Source of the DNA: an uncultured Photobacterium sp. | Lineage (GTDB): Bacteria; Pseudomonadota; Gammaproteobacteria; Enterobacterales; Vibrionaceae | Direction of reading: 5' to 3' | NCBI RefSeq assembly: GCF_947039875.1 | Contig: NZ_CAMRAN010000012.1 | Location: 1-64,000, forward strand | DNA: 64,000 bases | In this document: piece by piece, positions 1 to 9,736 of the stretch | Layout: every line of letters begins with the position of its first letter | How positions within the stretch are numbered: position 1 is the stretch's first letter | The notes under the pieces: model-generated | What the model saw: the letters and a program-made list of their open reading frames with translations, nothing else | Told to the model about the DNA's origin: nothing | The model's database searches: none | Program-made: the position numbers and the translations under genes

Positions 1-50
1 CCGACACGAGGATTTTCAATCCTCTGCTCTACCGACTGAGCTATCAAGGC
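1..50 (-). tRNA. tRNA-Phe (GAA), 3' part outside the window
   Basis: On the reverse strand the sequence starts GCCTTGATAGCTCAG, continues through a D-arm and an anticodon arm of stem GAGGA/TCCTC with loop TTGAAAA, giving anticodon GAA (phenylalanine), and is cut by the window edge after the variable region. The T-arm and acceptor 3' strand lie outside. The 5' end at position 50 is set by the first base of the acceptor stem. Confidence 0.93.
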
Positions 51-61
51 AACGGGGCGCT

Positions 62-90
62 ATTAAAAGGTTTTTGAGCCTTTTCGTCAA
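62..90 (-). promoter_or_regulatory. Sigma-70 promoter of tRNA-Phe with GC-rich discriminator
   Basis: On the reverse strand a TTGACG -35 box (85-90) and a TTTAAT -10 box (62-67) are separated by 17 bases. The discriminator that follows contains GCGCCCC, the GC-rich type seen at stringently controlled stable RNA promoters. It directs transcription into the tRNA that starts at position 50. Stringent control is inferred from promoter architecture only. Confidence 0.7.
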
Positions 91-219
91 CCCTTTTTTT
101 AATAAAAAATGATTATTATATTTGAGTGTTGACTTTTTGTTCGTTGTGGTTTGATTTTTTACTTTTTTTAATGTTTTCCGCCGTTTGAGTCACGGCGGAA
201 TATCTCTTTGATCTTAATA

Positions 220-492
220 TTATTTTGTAGGTGGTGTGTAACCATCAATTACGACATCTTTACCTTCAAACAAAAAATTGACCATTTCTGTCTCAAGTAA
301 CTGGCGATGTTCAGGATTCATCATATTCAATTTTTTTTCATTGATCAGCATAGTTTGCTTTGCTTGCCATTGTGCCCATGCCTGCTTTGATACCGTATCA
401 AAAATGCGTTGGCCAAGTTCACCTGGGTACAATTGAAAATCTAGACCTTCAGCTTCTTGCTGTAGACGAACACAAAAAACAGTACGGCTCAT
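220..492 (-). CDS. yggX: Probable Fe(2+)-trafficking protein YggX
   Basis: A 90-residue protein beginning [11 protein letters not shown], the usual start of the small YggX family, which protects Fe-S clusters from oxidative damage and is thought to move ferrous iron in the cytoplasm. The single N-terminal cysteine (C7) is the conserved family residue. The start at 492 is preferred over an upstream ATG because AAGGAA lies at the right distance before it and it matches the family N-terminus. It lies directly downstream of mutY on the same strand, the order known from enterics and vibrios, which couples an Fe-S glycosylase with an iron handling protein. Confidence 0.95.
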   Translation of the reverse strand: MSRTVFCVRLQQEAEGLDFQLYPGELGQRIFDTVSKQAWAQWQAKQTMLINEKKLNMMNPEHRQLLETEMVNFLFEGKDVVIDGYTPPTK

Positions 493-610
493 GGAATATT
501 CCTTATGCATTCATTATTAAATTACAGCGGGATAGCTGTATTTATAGTAATAGTTATACCAGACTCGGCCTGTAGCGGCTAGGGTCGAGACTGTAATAAC
601 AACCGTGTAA

Positions 611-1663
611 TTATTGAGGGTATAATAATCCATCAAGGATCTTTTGCACTGGCGCTGCGAGACCAATTTTAGCGGGATCATGCAGATCATACCATTGCCC
701 TTGGCGCTCATGAACCACCTTTGGAAGAGTGTTTAAGGTAAATAAAACTGGCACAATATCAAGGTGATAATGACTAAATGTGTGTCTGAATGCAATGAGT
801 TGCTGTTGGTTGGCGATCATGGTTTGAGGTTGTCCGAGCTGCTGTAACAGCAAATCATCAAGATCGTCATTGTCATGTTGAGGGAAACACCATAAGCCAC
901 CCCAAATCCCCACTTGTGGCCGCTGTTCAAGCCATACTTTGTCGCCATAACGTAAAATCGCGAACCAAGTTTGTTTTTCTGGCATTACTTTTTTAGGTTT
1001 TTTGCCTGGAAATTCAGTTTGGCGCTGTTGGGCTTTAGCAATACATTGGGCCTCAATGGGGCACAAATCGCATTTAGGTTTGCTACGAGTACAAATCATC
1101 GCGCCCATATCCATCATCGCTTGGTTGTAACGTTCCACGCCAATGGCTGGTGTATTTTCAGTTGCGATGTCCCACAATGCATTTTCAACGGTTTTTTTCC
1201 CCGGCCAGCCTTCAATCGCATAGCAACGAGCAAGAGTACGCTTAACATTGCCATCTAAAATAGGGTGGTGTTGGTTTAATGATAGCGATAATACCGCGCC
1301 AGCCGTTGAGCGTCCGATACCGGGCAGGGCTTCAACGTCTGCAATCGTTGTCGGAAATTCACCATTATGCTCAGCGACAATTAATTGGGCTGCTTTGTGA
1401 AGATTACGAGCACGAGCGTAATAGCCTAGGCCGGTCCATAAATGCAGTACTTCATCTTGCTCGGCAGCGGCTAAATCTGTCACCGTTGGAAAGCGTGCCA
1501 TAAAACGTTCAAAATAAGGGATCACGGTAGCAACTTGAGTTTGTTGTAACATGATTTCAGATAACCAGACTTTATAGGGCGTCTTTTGATGTTGCCATGG
1601 CAGGGTTTTACGGCCGAATTTGTCATACCACGCTAAAATAGCGTCGGAAAAAGCTGTACTCAC
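611..1663 (-). CDS. mutY: Adenine DNA glycosylase MutY
   Basis: A 350-residue base excision repair enzyme that removes adenine mispaired with 8-oxoguanine. Visible landmarks: catalytic Glu36 in SEIMLQQT, helix-hairpin-helix [12 protein letters not shown] (about 113-124), catalytic Asp137 in ILDGNV, and the 4Fe-4S ligands C191, C198, C201 and C207 with spacing C-x6-C-x2-C-x5-C. The C-terminal third (from about 225) is the Nudix-like 8-oxoG recognition domain. Length equals the E. coli protein. It precedes yggX on the same strand and is divergent from trmB. Confidence 0.97.
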   Translation of the reverse strand: MSTAFSDAILAWYDKFGRKTLPWQHQKTPYKVWLSEIMLQQTQVATVIPYFERFMARFPTVTDLAAAEQDEVLHLWTGLGYYARARNLHKAAQLIVAEHNGEFPTTIADVEALPGIGRSTAGAVLSLSLNQHHPILDGNVKRTLARCYAIEGWPGKKTVENALWDIATENTPAIGVERYNQAMMDMGAMICTRSKPKCDLCPIEAQCIAKAQQRQTEFPGKKPKKVMPEKQTWFAILRYGDKVWLEQRPQVGIWGGLWCFPQHDNDDLDDLLLQQLGQPQTMIANQQQLIAFRHTFSHYHLDIVPVLFTLNTLPKVVHERQGQWYDLHDPAKIGLAAPVQKILDGLLYPQ

Positions 1664-1913
1664 GTTGGGCTCACTTTACTTATAGACATGAAAAAATGTC
1701 AGGTTGCGCTTTATTGTTGAATGAGCTTGCGGAAAGTTGGAGTCCGTGGGAACGATCCCTTATACTGCAAGTCATCAATGTTATGGCGTCTATAATGACG
1801 TTATTGACTAAGGTTGCATCATAAACTGGCGATTGTCACACTTGATAGACTTGAATTGAGCCTATAAGTTTGGATAATGCCGTTCCGTTTCTTTTTTTGT
1901 TTGGATAGTTAGC

Positions 1914-2651
1914 ATGAGCGAAGTTTCAAAAAAGTCAGGTGACGTAACTCTGACTGAATTTACCGATGAAGGCAAAATGGTTCGTAAGATCCGTAGTTTT
2001 GTTCGTCGTGAAGGCCGTTTAACCAAGGGTCAAGAACATGCGATGGAAAAAAACTGGCCAGCCATGGGTATTGATTTCGCCACTGAAATGCTTGACTGGA
2101 CACAAGTCTTTAACCGTGAAGCGCCAGTTGTGTTAGAAATTGGCTTTGGCATGGGTGCATCATTAGTTGAAATGGCACAAGCTGCGCCAGAGAAAAACTA
2201 TGTGGGTATTGAAGTTCATAGTCCAGGTGTTGGTCACTGTTTAATGGGCGCTGAAGCGGCTAATTTAACTAACTTACGCGTAATGTGTCATGACGGTGTG
2301 GAAGTGTTTGAACACATGATCCCTGATGGCAGCCTTGATATGGTACAGTTGTTCTTCCCTGACCCATGGCATAAAGCACGTCACCATAAGCGCCGTATTG
2401 TTCAGCCTGAATTTGCTGAGATGCTACGTAAAAAGCTTAAAATTGGTGGTATTTTCCATATGGCAACTGATTGGGAAAACTACGCAGAGCATATGGTTGA
2501 AGTAATGGATGCGGCACCTGGCTACAAAAACACTGCCACTGATGGTGCTTACATTGTTCGCCCTGAAGATCGTCCTTTAACCAAGTTTGAAGCACGTGGT
2601 CATCGCCTAGGTCATGGCGTATGGGATATGAAGTACATGCGTACTGAATAA
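1914..2651 (+). CDS. trmB: tRNA (guanine-N7-)-methyltransferase TrmB
   Basis: A 245-residue SAM-dependent enzyme that makes m7G46 in the tRNA variable loop. The SAM-binding glycine motif LEIGFGMG is at about 74-81, and [15 protein letters not shown], the substrate-binding signature of TrmB, lies in the middle. The ATG start has a weak Shine-Dalgarno, but the N-terminus fits the family. It is divergent from mutY and ends before a strong intrinsic terminator. Confidence 0.97.
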   Translation: MSEVSKKSGDVTLTEFTDEGKMVRKIRSFVRREGRLTKGQEHAMEKNWPAMGIDFATEMLDWTQVFNREAPVVLEIGFGMGASLVEMAQAAPEKNYVGIEVHSPGVGHCLMGAEAANLTNLRVMCHDGVEVFEHMIPDGSLDMVQLFFPDPWHKARHHKRRIVQPEFAEMLRKKLKIGGIFHMATDWENYAEHMVEVMDAAPGYKNTATDGAYIVRPEDRPLTKFEARGHRLGHGVWDMKYMRTE

Positions 2652-2711
2652 TTGCAGAGATTGCTGTGACCGTCGAGTAGGGTGACAGCAGTGATTGCGT
2701 TATTTATTTAG

Positions 2712-2736
2712 AAAGCCAACTTTTGTTGGCTTTTTT
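2712..2736 (+). terminator. Intrinsic terminator after trmB
   Basis: AAAGCCAAC pairs with GTTGGCTTT across a four-base loop and is followed by a T run. It separates trmB from glsB, whose ATG is 20 bases further on. Confidence 0.85.
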
Positions 2737-2755
2737 GTTATTGGAGATGAAATAA

Positions 2756-3676
2756 ATGAAGCCGACAGAGACCTTACTCAATGGCATTTTAGATGAAGTT
2801 AGACCATTGATTGGTCAAGGGAAAGTCGCTAACTATATTCCAGCTTTAGCTGAAGTTCCTGCGAATAAATTAGGCATCGCTGTGTGTTATAACGATGGTG
2901 AAATTATTCAAGCTGGCGATAGCCAAGAAAGCTTTTCTATTCAATCAATCTCCAAAGTTTTATCACTGACATTAGCGATGGCACTTTATGAACCCGATGA
3001 GTTATGGGCGCGAGTAGGGAAAGAGCCTTCAGGTCAGGCATTTAATTCAATGATTCAGTTGGAATTAGAAAATGGTATTCCTCGAAATCCATTTATTAAT
3101 CCCGGGGCGATTGTGATTTCTGACATGTTGTATAGCCGCTTGTGTGCGCCGCAATATCGCATGCTTGAATTAGTACGTGAATTATCCTGTAACCCACAGA
3201 TTGTTTACGACAAAATTGTAGCGAACTCAGAGATGCAACACAGTGATCGTAATGCTTCGATTGCTTATCTGATGCGGTCATTTGGTAACTTCAATAATGA
3301 AGTCATGCCAGTGTTAAATAACTACTTTAGCTACTGTGCATTAAAAATGAGTTGCGTCGATTTAGCGCGTACATTTTCTTATTTAGCAAATAAAGGTCAG
3401 CCTTTAGGTGCAAAAATGCCAATTATTAGCCAAACTCAAAGTAAGCATATAAATGCATTGCTTGCGACATGCGGGTTATATGATGGCGCGGGAGAGTTTG
3501 CTTACCGCGTTGGTATGCCGGGTAAATCAGGTGTTGGTGGCGGTATTGTCGCGATTGTACCGGGAGAAATGACAATCGCGGTGTGGTCGCCAGAATTGGA
3601 TCAATCAGGGAATTCTCTGGTGGGTACCGCAGCATTAGAAAAGTTATCAGCACGGATTGGACGTTCTATTTTTTAG
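2756..3676 (+). CDS. glsB: Glutaminase
   Basis: A 306-residue glutaminase of the serine-dependent beta-lactamase-like family (GlsA/GlsB), hydrolysing glutamine to glutamate and ammonia in the cytoplasm. The catalytic Ser64-x-x-Lys67 pair is seen in [10 protein letters not shown], and the motifs NPFINPGAI and [11 protein letters not shown] are family hallmarks. Length is normal. A GAGATGAAATAA stretch just before the ATG supplies a ribosome site. Its position after trmB is common in Vibrionaceae. Confidence 0.96.
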   Translation: MKPTETLLNGILDEVRPLIGQGKVANYIPALAEVPANKLGIAVCYNDGEIIQAGDSQESFSIQSISKVLSLTLAMALYEPDELWARVGKEPSGQAFNSMIQLELENGIPRNPFINPGAIVISDMLYSRLCAPQYRMLELVRELSCNPQIVYDKIVANSEMQHSDRNASIAYLMRSFGNFNNEVMPVLNNYFSYCALKMSCVDLARTFSYLANKGQPLGAKMPIISQTQSKHINALLATCGLYDGAGEFAYRVGMPGKSGVGGGIVAIVPGEMTIAVWSPELDQSGNSLVGTAALEKLSARIGRSIF

Positions 3677-3735
3677 TGGGTAGATATCGAAATGATATGT
3701 CGCAACCCACTTTTTCAGGGAAGCGAGTATTATTT

Positions 3736-4134
3736 ATGAATATTAAACAATATATAAAAAATGGTTGTGGGTTATTATTTGGATTGAGCATGAGTTCATC
3801 CGTTATGGCTGTCGAGTGTCAGCCATTGTGGCAAAATAATGTCAGTTTTACCGATGAAAAATTAATACTAGAGCAAGACACACAGACCTTTACGATTAAA
3901 GATAATGGTCAGCTTTATTTTGATATTCATAAAGTAAATTTAGCCCCACAACAAACTGAATTATTGGCACAATACTATCAGACGATCACCACTGATTTGC
4001 CATATGTTTTATCTCATGGTCAACATATTGATACGACATTATGTGATTTTGCAGCGGTGCGTATTGATAAAGAAAATCAAATTCGACAACAGATCCCAGC
4101 ATTGAAAAATTGGCGGAGTGTCAGTTTAGAATAA
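3736..4134 (+). CDS. Short YggN-like (DUF2884 type) exported protein
   Basis: A 132-residue protein with a signal peptide of about 25 residues ending VMA. The mature part starts with a cysteine (ECQPLW) and has a 'DNGQLYFD' segment like the N-terminal half of E. coli YggN (DUF2884). E. coli YggN is about 240 residues, so only the first half is represented and the long C-terminal helical part is absent. The start at 3736 is chosen because the longer reading frame would overlap glsB and hide the signal peptide. Function is unknown; the periplasm is the likely location. Confidence 0.65.
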   Translation: MNIKQYIKNGCGLLFGLSMSSSVMAVECQPLWQNNVSFTDEKLILEQDTQTFTIKDNGQLYFDIHKVNLAPQQTELLAQYYQTITTDLPYVLSHGQHIDTTLCDFAAVRIDKENQIRQQIPALKNWRSVSLE

Positions 4135-4174
4135 GATTTTTATTTTTGGGGTTAGCTTTGATTACAGATGACTA

Positions 4175-4208
4175 AAAAAAGCGATTCACTGGGGGATATC
4201 GCTTTTTT
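4175..4208. terminator. Bidirectional terminator between yggN-like gene and hemW
   Basis: AAAAAAGCGAT pairs with ATCGCTTTTTT around a 12-base loop, giving a T tract on both strands. It serves the plus-strand YggN-like gene and the converging hemW operon. Confidence 0.8.
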
Positions 4209-4254
4209 ATGATTATTTTTTGAGGTTATGCTGAACAATAATTCGGTGGGTTAA

Positions 4255-5415
4255 CTACTCATCATCTTCAACAAAAGCGGCTAATAAATCATTTAAGAAT
4301 AATTTACCATGCTCAGTGATCTGCCACTGATCGCCATTATCTTGTAAATAATTTTGCTCAATTGCCCAATCAATATTGGCTTCAATGATCGTCAACGGTA
4401 AACCAGTACGATCAATGAAGTCTTGCTTTGGACACGCTTCTAATAATCGAAATCTGTTCATGAAAAACTCAAATGGACGTTCGCTATCAGCCACCGCAAT
4501 TTGCTCGCTTAAATAAGGCTTATCCGCTTGTAAATATCCACGAGGATGTTTGACCTTTACGGTACGAATAATACGCCCATCATCAAAACTGATTTTTCCA
4601 TGCGCGCCACAGCCAATACCTAAGTAATCGCCAAAGCGCCAATAATTAAGATTATGTTGGCATTGCTTTCCGGGCTTACTGTAACCAGAAATTTCATATT
4701 GCTGGTAACCCGCAGCAGTTAGCAAGGCATGACCTTGCTCAAAAATATCCCATAAATCATCGTCATCAGGCAATGTTGGTGGTTTTGAGTAATAGAGGGT
4801 ATTGGGTTCAATCGTAAGTTGATACCAAGACAGATGCGGTGGATCGAGTGCGATCGCTTGTTTAAGATCGCTGATCGCATCAGCAATCGATTGATCAGGT
4901 AAGCCATGCATCAGATCAGTATTAAAACTGTTTAATTCGGCAAGTTTTGCCAGTTCAATCGCTTTAATTGCTTCTTGACTGCCATGAATACGGCCTAAAC
5001 GCTGTAATTTATCGTCTTGGAAACTTTGAATGCCAATTGAAATTCGGTTTACCCCTGCTTGACGATAACCGTCAAAACGTCCGGCTTCAACCGTGCCCGG
5101 ATTGGCTTCCATGGTGATTTCAATAGTGTCACTAAATGGAATACGGCTTTCAATGGCGGCCAGTAAGCGACCAATTTCAGAGGGAGAAATTAAACTTGGC
5201 GTACCACCACCAATAAAAATTGAATGCAGTGGTCGTTGACCATTCACTAATTGATATGCCATCAGATCGGTTTCGAGATCATCAATGAGCGCATCAATAT
5301 AATCAAGTTCTGGCAATTCAGTTTTTAGCGCATGCGAATTAAAGTCGCAATAGGGGCACTTTTGGACACACCAAGGAATGTGAACATATAAGCTGAGTGG
5401 TGGAGGAACAAGCAT
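4255..5415 (-). CDS. hemW: HemW, radical SAM heme chaperone
   Basis: A 386-residue radical SAM protein with the 4Fe-4S motif C16-x3-C20-x2-C23 (CVQKCPYC) near the N-terminus, IFIGGGTPS, and the long C-terminal HemW domain. The family was once called an oxygen-independent coproporphyrinogen oxidase, but HemW homologues have been shown to bind and insert heme. It follows rdgB with a 3-base gap on the same strand, as in most gammaproteobacteria, and forms the end of the yggS-proC-yggT-yggU-rdgB-hemW series. Confidence 0.95.
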   Translation of the reverse strand: MLVPPPLSLYVHIPWCVQKCPYCDFNSHALKTELPELDYIDALIDDLETDLMAYQLVNGQRPLHSIFIGGGTPSLISPSEIGRLLAAIESRIPFSDTIEITMEANPGTVEAGRFDGYRQAGVNRISIGIQSFQDDKLQRLGRIHGSQEAIKAIELAKLAELNSFNTDLMHGLPDQSIADAISDLKQAIALDPPHLSWYQLTIEPNTLYYSKPPTLPDDDDLWDIFEQGHALLTAAGYQQYEISGYSKPGKQCQHNLNYWRFGDYLGIGCGAHGKISFDDGRIIRTVKVKHPRGYLQADKPYLSEQIAVADSERPFEFFMNRFRLLEACPKQDFIDRTGLPLTIIEANIDWAIEQNYLQDNGDQWQITEHGKLFLNDLLAAFVEDDE

Positions 5416-5418
5416 GAG

Positions 5419-6009
5419 TTAGCCTTTTAGTGCACTGAAAAGTTGTTGAAGTGCTTTACCACGGTGTGATAGTTGCTTTTTACGACTTGGGTCAAGTTGC
5501 GCTGAAGCACATTGATCTTCAGGTACCCAGAAAATCGGATCATAACCAAAGCCATTGTCGCCATGACGTTCAGTTAAAATACTACCTTCCCACGAGCCAT
5601 GACACACAAGAGGCGTTGGATCATTTTTGTGACGCATCATCACTAAGACACAATGGAAACGCGCACTACGTTGTGCTTCTGGAACACCGTCCATTGCTGC
5701 AAGTAATTTATCAATGTTTTCGGCATCCGTTGCACCTTCACCGGCAAAACGAGCTGAATAAATACCCGGCGCACCTTGTAGGAAATCAACCTCAAGTCCT
5801 GAATCATCAGCAATCGCAGCACAACCGATTTCTTTGGCAGCATGGCGCGCTTTGATGATCGCATTTTCAATAAACGTGGTGCCTGTTTCTGCTACTTCTG
5901 AAACATTAAAATCGCTTTGAGCGACCACATCAAATCCAAAGTCAGCAAGTAGGGAAGCCATTTCTTTTACTTTGCCTTGATTGCCTGTTGCCAGTACCAG
6001 TTTGCTCAT
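5419..6009 (-). CDS. rdgB: XTP/dITP pyrophosphatase (RdgB, HAM1 family)
   Basis: A 196-residue house-cleaning enzyme that hydrolyses dITP, XTP and ITP to monophosphates. The N-terminal [11 protein letters not shown] is the Ham1 nucleotide-binding signature; [22 protein letters not shown] and GFGYDPIF carry the metal and base-binding residues, and the C-terminal SHRGKAL motif is present. Length is normal. It is tightly linked to hemW downstream. A terminator-like hairpin separates it from yggU upstream, so it may have its own promoter. Confidence 0.96.
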   Translation of the reverse strand: MSKLVLATGNQGKVKEMASLLADFGFDVVAQSDFNVSEVAETGTTFIENAIIKARHAAKEIGCAAIADDSGLEVDFLQGAPGIYSARFAGEGATDAENIDKLLAAMDGVPEAQRSARFHCVLVMMRHKNDPTPLVCHGSWEGSILTERHGDNGFGYDPIFWVPEDQCASAQLDPSRKKQLSHRGKALQQLFSALKG

Positions 6010-6122
6010 ATTGATGCCTTTTGAAAACGTTCATTCGTTAATGACCGCTATGATAGCCGTTGTGGGAATAATAACAAAGTCGAGCACTCAGCAAGGTTAT
6101 GTTATGAGGGATGATTGAATAT

Positions 6123-6158
6123 AAAAAAAGCGAACATCAGAATGATATTCGCTTTTTT
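6123..6158. terminator. Terminator between yggU and rdgB
   Basis: AAAAAAAGCGAA pairs with TTCGCTTTTTT around a loop of about 12 bases, with T runs on either strand. On the minus strand it lies after yggU, which suggests that rdgB-hemW is at least partly a separate unit. Confidence 0.75.
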
Positions 6159-6181
6159 AACAATAGTAACTGGCAGCAAAG

Positions 6182-6478
6182 CTATTGCATTAAATTAGCG
6201 ATAGTTTCAGGGATCTGCTTAGGATCTTCGATACGGATTTGCTTATGGCGACCTTGAAAGCCTTTTTCCACGTGCACTAATCCTTTTGCTACTTTAAATT
6301 GCTTGGCTAAGTATTTGGCTAAATGTGCATTCGCTTTACCATCAACAGGGGGGGCTGTAATGGCAATTTTAACTTCACCACCATGCAGACCAACTATTTG
6401 ATCACGGCTGGCTTTAGGTTGAATGTAAAGTCGAATAACGACATCATCACCTTGGCGAAATACAGCATTATCACTCAT
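6182..6478 (-). CDS. yggU: YggU (DUF167) family protein
   Basis: A 98-residue protein of the YggU/DUF167 family, whose fold is known but whose role is not. The stretch [18 protein letters not shown] followed by [20 protein letters not shown] is typical. The start at 6478 gives an ATGA overlap with the yggT stop (6475-6478), so translation is likely coupled; an upstream in-frame start inside yggT is less plausible. Confidence 0.9.
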   Translation of the reverse strand: MSDNAVFRQGDDVVIRLYIQPKASRDQIVGLHGGEVKIAITAPPVDGKANAHLAKYLAKQFKVAKGLVHVEKGFQGRHKQIRIEDPKQIPETIANLMQ

Positions 6479-7032
6479 AACTGGAACCAAATTGGACCAA
6501 TTAAATCACCCATTAAATAGTTAGCAAACTGCAAGCCTAAGAAGATCACCAGAATACTTAAATCAAGACCACCCATCGCTGGCAGAACGCGACGAATCGG
6601 TGCCATTAGTGGTTCTGTTAGTTGGTGCATGACATATTCCATTGGGCTGCGACCTTGGCTTACCCAACTTAAAATGGCACGAATTAATAGTACCCAGAAT
6701 AATAAACCGCCAGCGGCTTTTAAGAATGCTAATAGACCAAAGAATAAGAACATTGGACTAAATGCTGATGCTCCACCTGTTAGCGCCAATTGCAGTAAAA
6801 CAAACTTAGCCACACACAATAGGTAACCAAACAAGATGGTTGCCATATCAAATGAACCCACTGATGGGATCACACGACGTAGCGGTGCCACAACTGGTTG
6901 AGTTGCTTTGACAATAAATTGTGAGAACGGGTTATAAAAATCTGCTCGTGACCATTGTAACCAAACACGTAGCAACACAATCATGATATAGAGATCAAAG
7001 ACTGTGGTAATTAAAAAAGCGAGTGAATTCAT
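6475..7032 (-). CDS. yggT: YggT family membrane protein
   Basis: A 185-residue inner membrane protein made of two YGGT repeats, each with hydrophobic segments followed by a P-[LV]-x-R-R-V-[IL]-P motif (RRVIPSVG and RRVLPAMG). About four to five membrane segments are visible. Family members have been linked to osmotic or potassium stress and to envelope/division processes, but the mechanism is unknown. It sits between proC and yggU and overlaps yggU by four bases. Confidence 0.92.
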   Translation of the reverse strand: MNSLAFLITTVFDLYIMIVLLRVWLQWSRADFYNPFSQFIVKATQPVVAPLRRVIPSVGSFDMATILFGYLLCVAKFVLLQLALTGGASAFSPMFLFFGLLAFLKAAGGLLFWVLLIRAILSWVSQGRSPMEYVMHQLTEPLMAPIRRVLPAMGGLDLSILVIFLGLQFANYLMGDLIGPIWFQL

Positions 7033-7041
7033 AATTAAACC

Positions 7042-7860
7042 TTAAAACAATTGTTCCATTTCTTGAGCACGAGCAACAGTAGCTTGCATTGCTTTAGCCA
7101 CGATTTCTGTTAAATGATGCTGATTGAACGTATTAATCGCTTCTGCTGTAGTGCCACCTTTAGAAGTCACTTGCTGACGTAGTGTAGCCAGATCCGTGTC
7201 AGGATTTGCTTGCACCATCTCTGCTGCGCCTAATGCGGTTTGTTGAACGAGCAGTCGTGCTGTTTGTTCATCAAAACCTTGTGCCATCGCTTGCTGTTGA
7301 ATCGCTTCCATAAACAAGAAGAAGTAAGCGGGCGCACTGCCTGCTGCCGCAATAATACCATTGATATCTGCTTCTTGTTTAACCCAGCAAATTTCCCCGA
7401 CGGCTTGTAATAGCTGGCTGGCAAACTGATGATCTTGCGGCGCTAATGTTGCATCTGCATATAAACCGCTCATGCCTTTACCAATTAATGCTGGTGTGTT
7501 TGGCATTACGCGTACTAAGTGTAATTGGCTATCAAGCATGGTTGCTAGCCGCGCACTATTAATACCAGCAGCAATAGAGATCACTAATTTATTACTGAAA
7601 TCTACCGCTTGCAATGGCAAACACACTTCGGCCATTAATTGTGGTTTGACTGCCAGTACGATGACATCAGCTTGTTGCGCTGCACGTAGGTTATCATTAT
7701 CGGTATGAATACCAAAATCAGCGTTTAACGGTGCGAGACGGGTTTTTCTTGGTGCGGTAGCCGTAATTTTACTCGCGTCATAACCACTGGCAATTAACCC
7801 TGCGATGATTGAACGTGCCATATTACCGGCACCGATAAAGGCGATAGAACGTTGTTCCAT
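7042..7860 (-). CDS. proC: Pyrroline-5-carboxylate reductase
   Basis: A 272-residue enzyme for the last step of proline synthesis, reducing P5C with NAD(P)H. The Rossmann motif FIGAGNMA is at about 7-14 and the C-terminal signature QVTSKGGTTAEAI is intact. The start at 7860 is chosen from the Rossmann position and an AAGGA ribosome site; the longer frame adds 12 unrelated residues. It is 9 bases from yggT and follows yggS. Confidence 0.96.
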   Translation of the reverse strand: MEQRSIAFIGAGNMARSIIAGLIASGYDASKITATAPRKTRLAPLNADFGIHTDNDNLRAAQQADVIVLAVKPQLMAEVCLPLQAVDFSNKLVISIAAGINSARLATMLDSQLHLVRVMPNTPALIGKGMSGLYADATLAPQDHQFASQLLQAVGEICWVKQEADINGIIAAAGSAPAYFFLFMEAIQQQAMAQGFDEQTARLLVQQTALGAAEMVQANPDTDLATLRQQVTSKGGTTAEAINTFNQHHLTEIVAKAMQATVARAQEMEQLF

Positions 7861-7958
7861 GTAATATCCTTTGCTGTTGGTACGACGTGCAAACAAGTCG
7901 GCTGAGTCGTTGACCGTTATTAAAAAACTATTGTTAGGGTTTAAAAACCATTATTAGA

Positions 7959-8669
7959 TTAGGCTTGGTTGCTATAATCACGCGCACCAAACAGAGCAGT
8001 ACCAATTCGAACCATAGTACTACCTGCTGCAATAGCAGCTTCCATGTCGCTACTCATACCCATTGATAGCGTATCAAGCTGCGGATGGTGTGGTTTCAGT
8101 TGCTCTAATAAATCTGCCAATTTTTCAAATGCGGCAAATTGGCTATCATAATCGGTTTCTGGTTGTGGAATCGACATTAATCCGCGTAAAACTAATTGAG
8201 GCATGGTTGCAATGGCTGCAGCGAGCTCTATAACGTCATTAGCAGAAATGCCTGATTTACTTGCTTCACCGCTAGTATTAACTTGTAACAACACATTTAA
8301 CGGTGCCATTGTTGTTGGTCGTTGTGCATTTAAACGGGTTGCTGTTTTTAGGCGATCAATTGAATGAACCCAATCAAAATGCTCAGCAATTGGGCGAGTT
8401 TTATTTGATTGAATGGGACCAATAAAATGCCAAACTAATTGTTTTGCGATGGGATGATTCGCAAAATAATTAACTTTATCAACCCCTTCCTGAACGTAGT
8501 TTTCACCAAAAGCAAATAGACCGGCGTCAATCGCTTGTTCGATTGCAGTAACGGGCTTAGTTTTAGTTACTGCTAGCAGTTGCACTGAATCGATGTTTCT
8601 ACCGCATTTTTCAGTTGCGAGTGCTATCTCATTGATGACCTGTGTAATATTTTGCTTAATACTGTTCAT
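7959..8669 (-). CDS. yggS: PLP homeostasis protein YggS
   Basis: A 236-residue single-domain protein with the alanine-racemase-like TIM barrel. The PLP-binding lysine is in LLAVTKTKP (about 36), followed by FGENYVQEG and the C-terminal LSMGMSSDMEAAI phosphate-binding loop. Family members buffer free pyridoxal phosphate and affect amino acid pools. It starts 25 bases from pilT on the opposite strand, so the two share a compact divergent promoter region. Confidence 0.95.
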   Translation of the reverse strand: MNSIKQNITQVINEIALATEKCGRNIDSVQLLAVTKTKPVTAIEQAIDAGLFAFGENYVQEGVDKVNYFANHPIAKQLVWHFIGPIQSNKTRPIAEHFDWVHSIDRLKTATRLNAQRPTTMAPLNVLLQVNTSGEASKSGISANDVIELAAAIATMPQLVLRGLMSIPQPETDYDSQFAAFEKLADLLEQLKPHHPQLDTLSMGMSSDMEAAIAAGSTMVRIGTALFGARDYSNQA

Positions 8670-8694
8670 AATTAATTCTTGAGGAAAGTTGTTT

Positions 8695-9732
8695 ATGGAT
8701 ATTACCGAATTACTCGATTTTAGTGTAAAGCATAATGCATCAGATCTGCACCTTTCTGCAGGTGTTCCACCAATAATAAGAGTCGATGGTGATGTGAGAA
8801 AGCTCAGTTTACCTGCTTTAACTCACAGTGAAGTGCATCAACTAATTTTTGATATTATGAACGATGCTCAGCGTCGAGAATATGAAGAAAAATTAGAAGT
8901 CGATTTTTCTTTTGAATTACCCGACATTGGTCGTTTTAGAGTTAATGCTTTTCATCAGTCACGTGGTGCTTCTGCTGTACTACGAACTATCCCTGTTAAT
9001 ATCCCTACTTTAGCATCACTGAATGTGCCGGAGGTTTTTTATGATATTGCGCAGCTTAACCGTGGCTTAGTACTGGTGACGGGCTCAACGGGCTCTGGTA
9101 AATCAACCACCATCGCGGCTTTAGTAGATTACATCAATAGCAACTATCAACGCCATATATTGACGATTGAAGATCCGATTGAATTTGTCCATACCAGTAA
9201 AAGTTGTCTGATCAACCAACGTGAAGTGCATCGCGATACACTCAGTTTCCAAAATGCATTACGGTCATCATTACGTGAAGATCCCGATGTGATTGTGGTG
9301 GGTGAGTTGCGCGATCAAGAAACCATTAGTTTGGCGTTAACGGCAGCTGAAACTGGTCATTTAGTATTAGGTACTCTGCATACTAGTTCAGCGGCTAAAA
9401 CCGTTGACCGTATTATTGATGTCTTTCCTGGTAATGATAAATCGATGGTACGTTCAATGTTGTCAGAATCATTACGCGCGGTTGTGGCACAAAATTTATT
9501 GAAGTGCACTTCTGGTGGGCGTGTTGCTTGTCATGAGGTGATGATGGCAACGCCTGCGATTCGAAATTTAATCCGTGAAGATAAAATTGCTCAGATGTAT
9601 TCGATGATTCAAACCGGCTCATCCCTTGGTATGCAGACGATGGAACAAAGTGTAAAAATGCTGGTGGCACAAGGAATGGTAGAAGCCGAAGAAGGACGTC
9701 GTATTCTTGATAGCAATCAACGTGGATTTTAA
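8695..9732 (+). CDS. pilT: Type IV pilus retraction ATPase PilT
   Basis: A 345-residue hexameric ATPase of the secretion ATPase family that powers pilus disassembly. Walker A GSTGSGKST is at 130-138; the Asp box, Walker B (IVVGELRD) and His box (TGHLVLGTLHT) follow, and the C-terminal part has the retraction-associated AIRNLIREDK motif. The ATG at 8695 with GAGGAAAG ahead of it is better than a TTG six bases upstream. It is followed after four bases by pilU. Confidence 0.96.
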   Translation: MDITELLDFSVKHNASDLHLSAGVPPIIRVDGDVRKLSLPALTHSEVHQLIFDIMNDAQRREYEEKLEVDFSFELPDIGRFRVNAFHQSRGASAVLRTIPVNIPTLASLNVPEVFYDIAQLNRGLVLVTGSTGSGKSTTIAALVDYINSNYQRHILTIEDPIEFVHTSKSCLINQREVHRDTLSFQNALRSSLREDPDVIVVGELRDQETISLALTAAETGHLVLGTLHTSSAAKTVDRIIDVFPGNDKSMVRSMLSESLRAVVAQNLLKCTSGGRVACHEVMMATPAIRNLIREDKIAQMYSMIQTGSSLGMQTMEQSVKMLVAQGMVEAEEGRRILDSNQRGF

Positions 9733-9736
9733 ATAA

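Noticed and set aside
1-50. tRNA-Phe as an integration site for a genomic island
   Set aside because: No integrase or direct repeat of the tRNA end is seen; the 3' end is outside the window.
176-200. TTCCGCCG/CGGCGGAA hairpin after yggX as an intrinsic terminator
   Set aside because: A good stem, but on the yggX strand it is followed by A-rich and not T-rich sequence; left unassigned.
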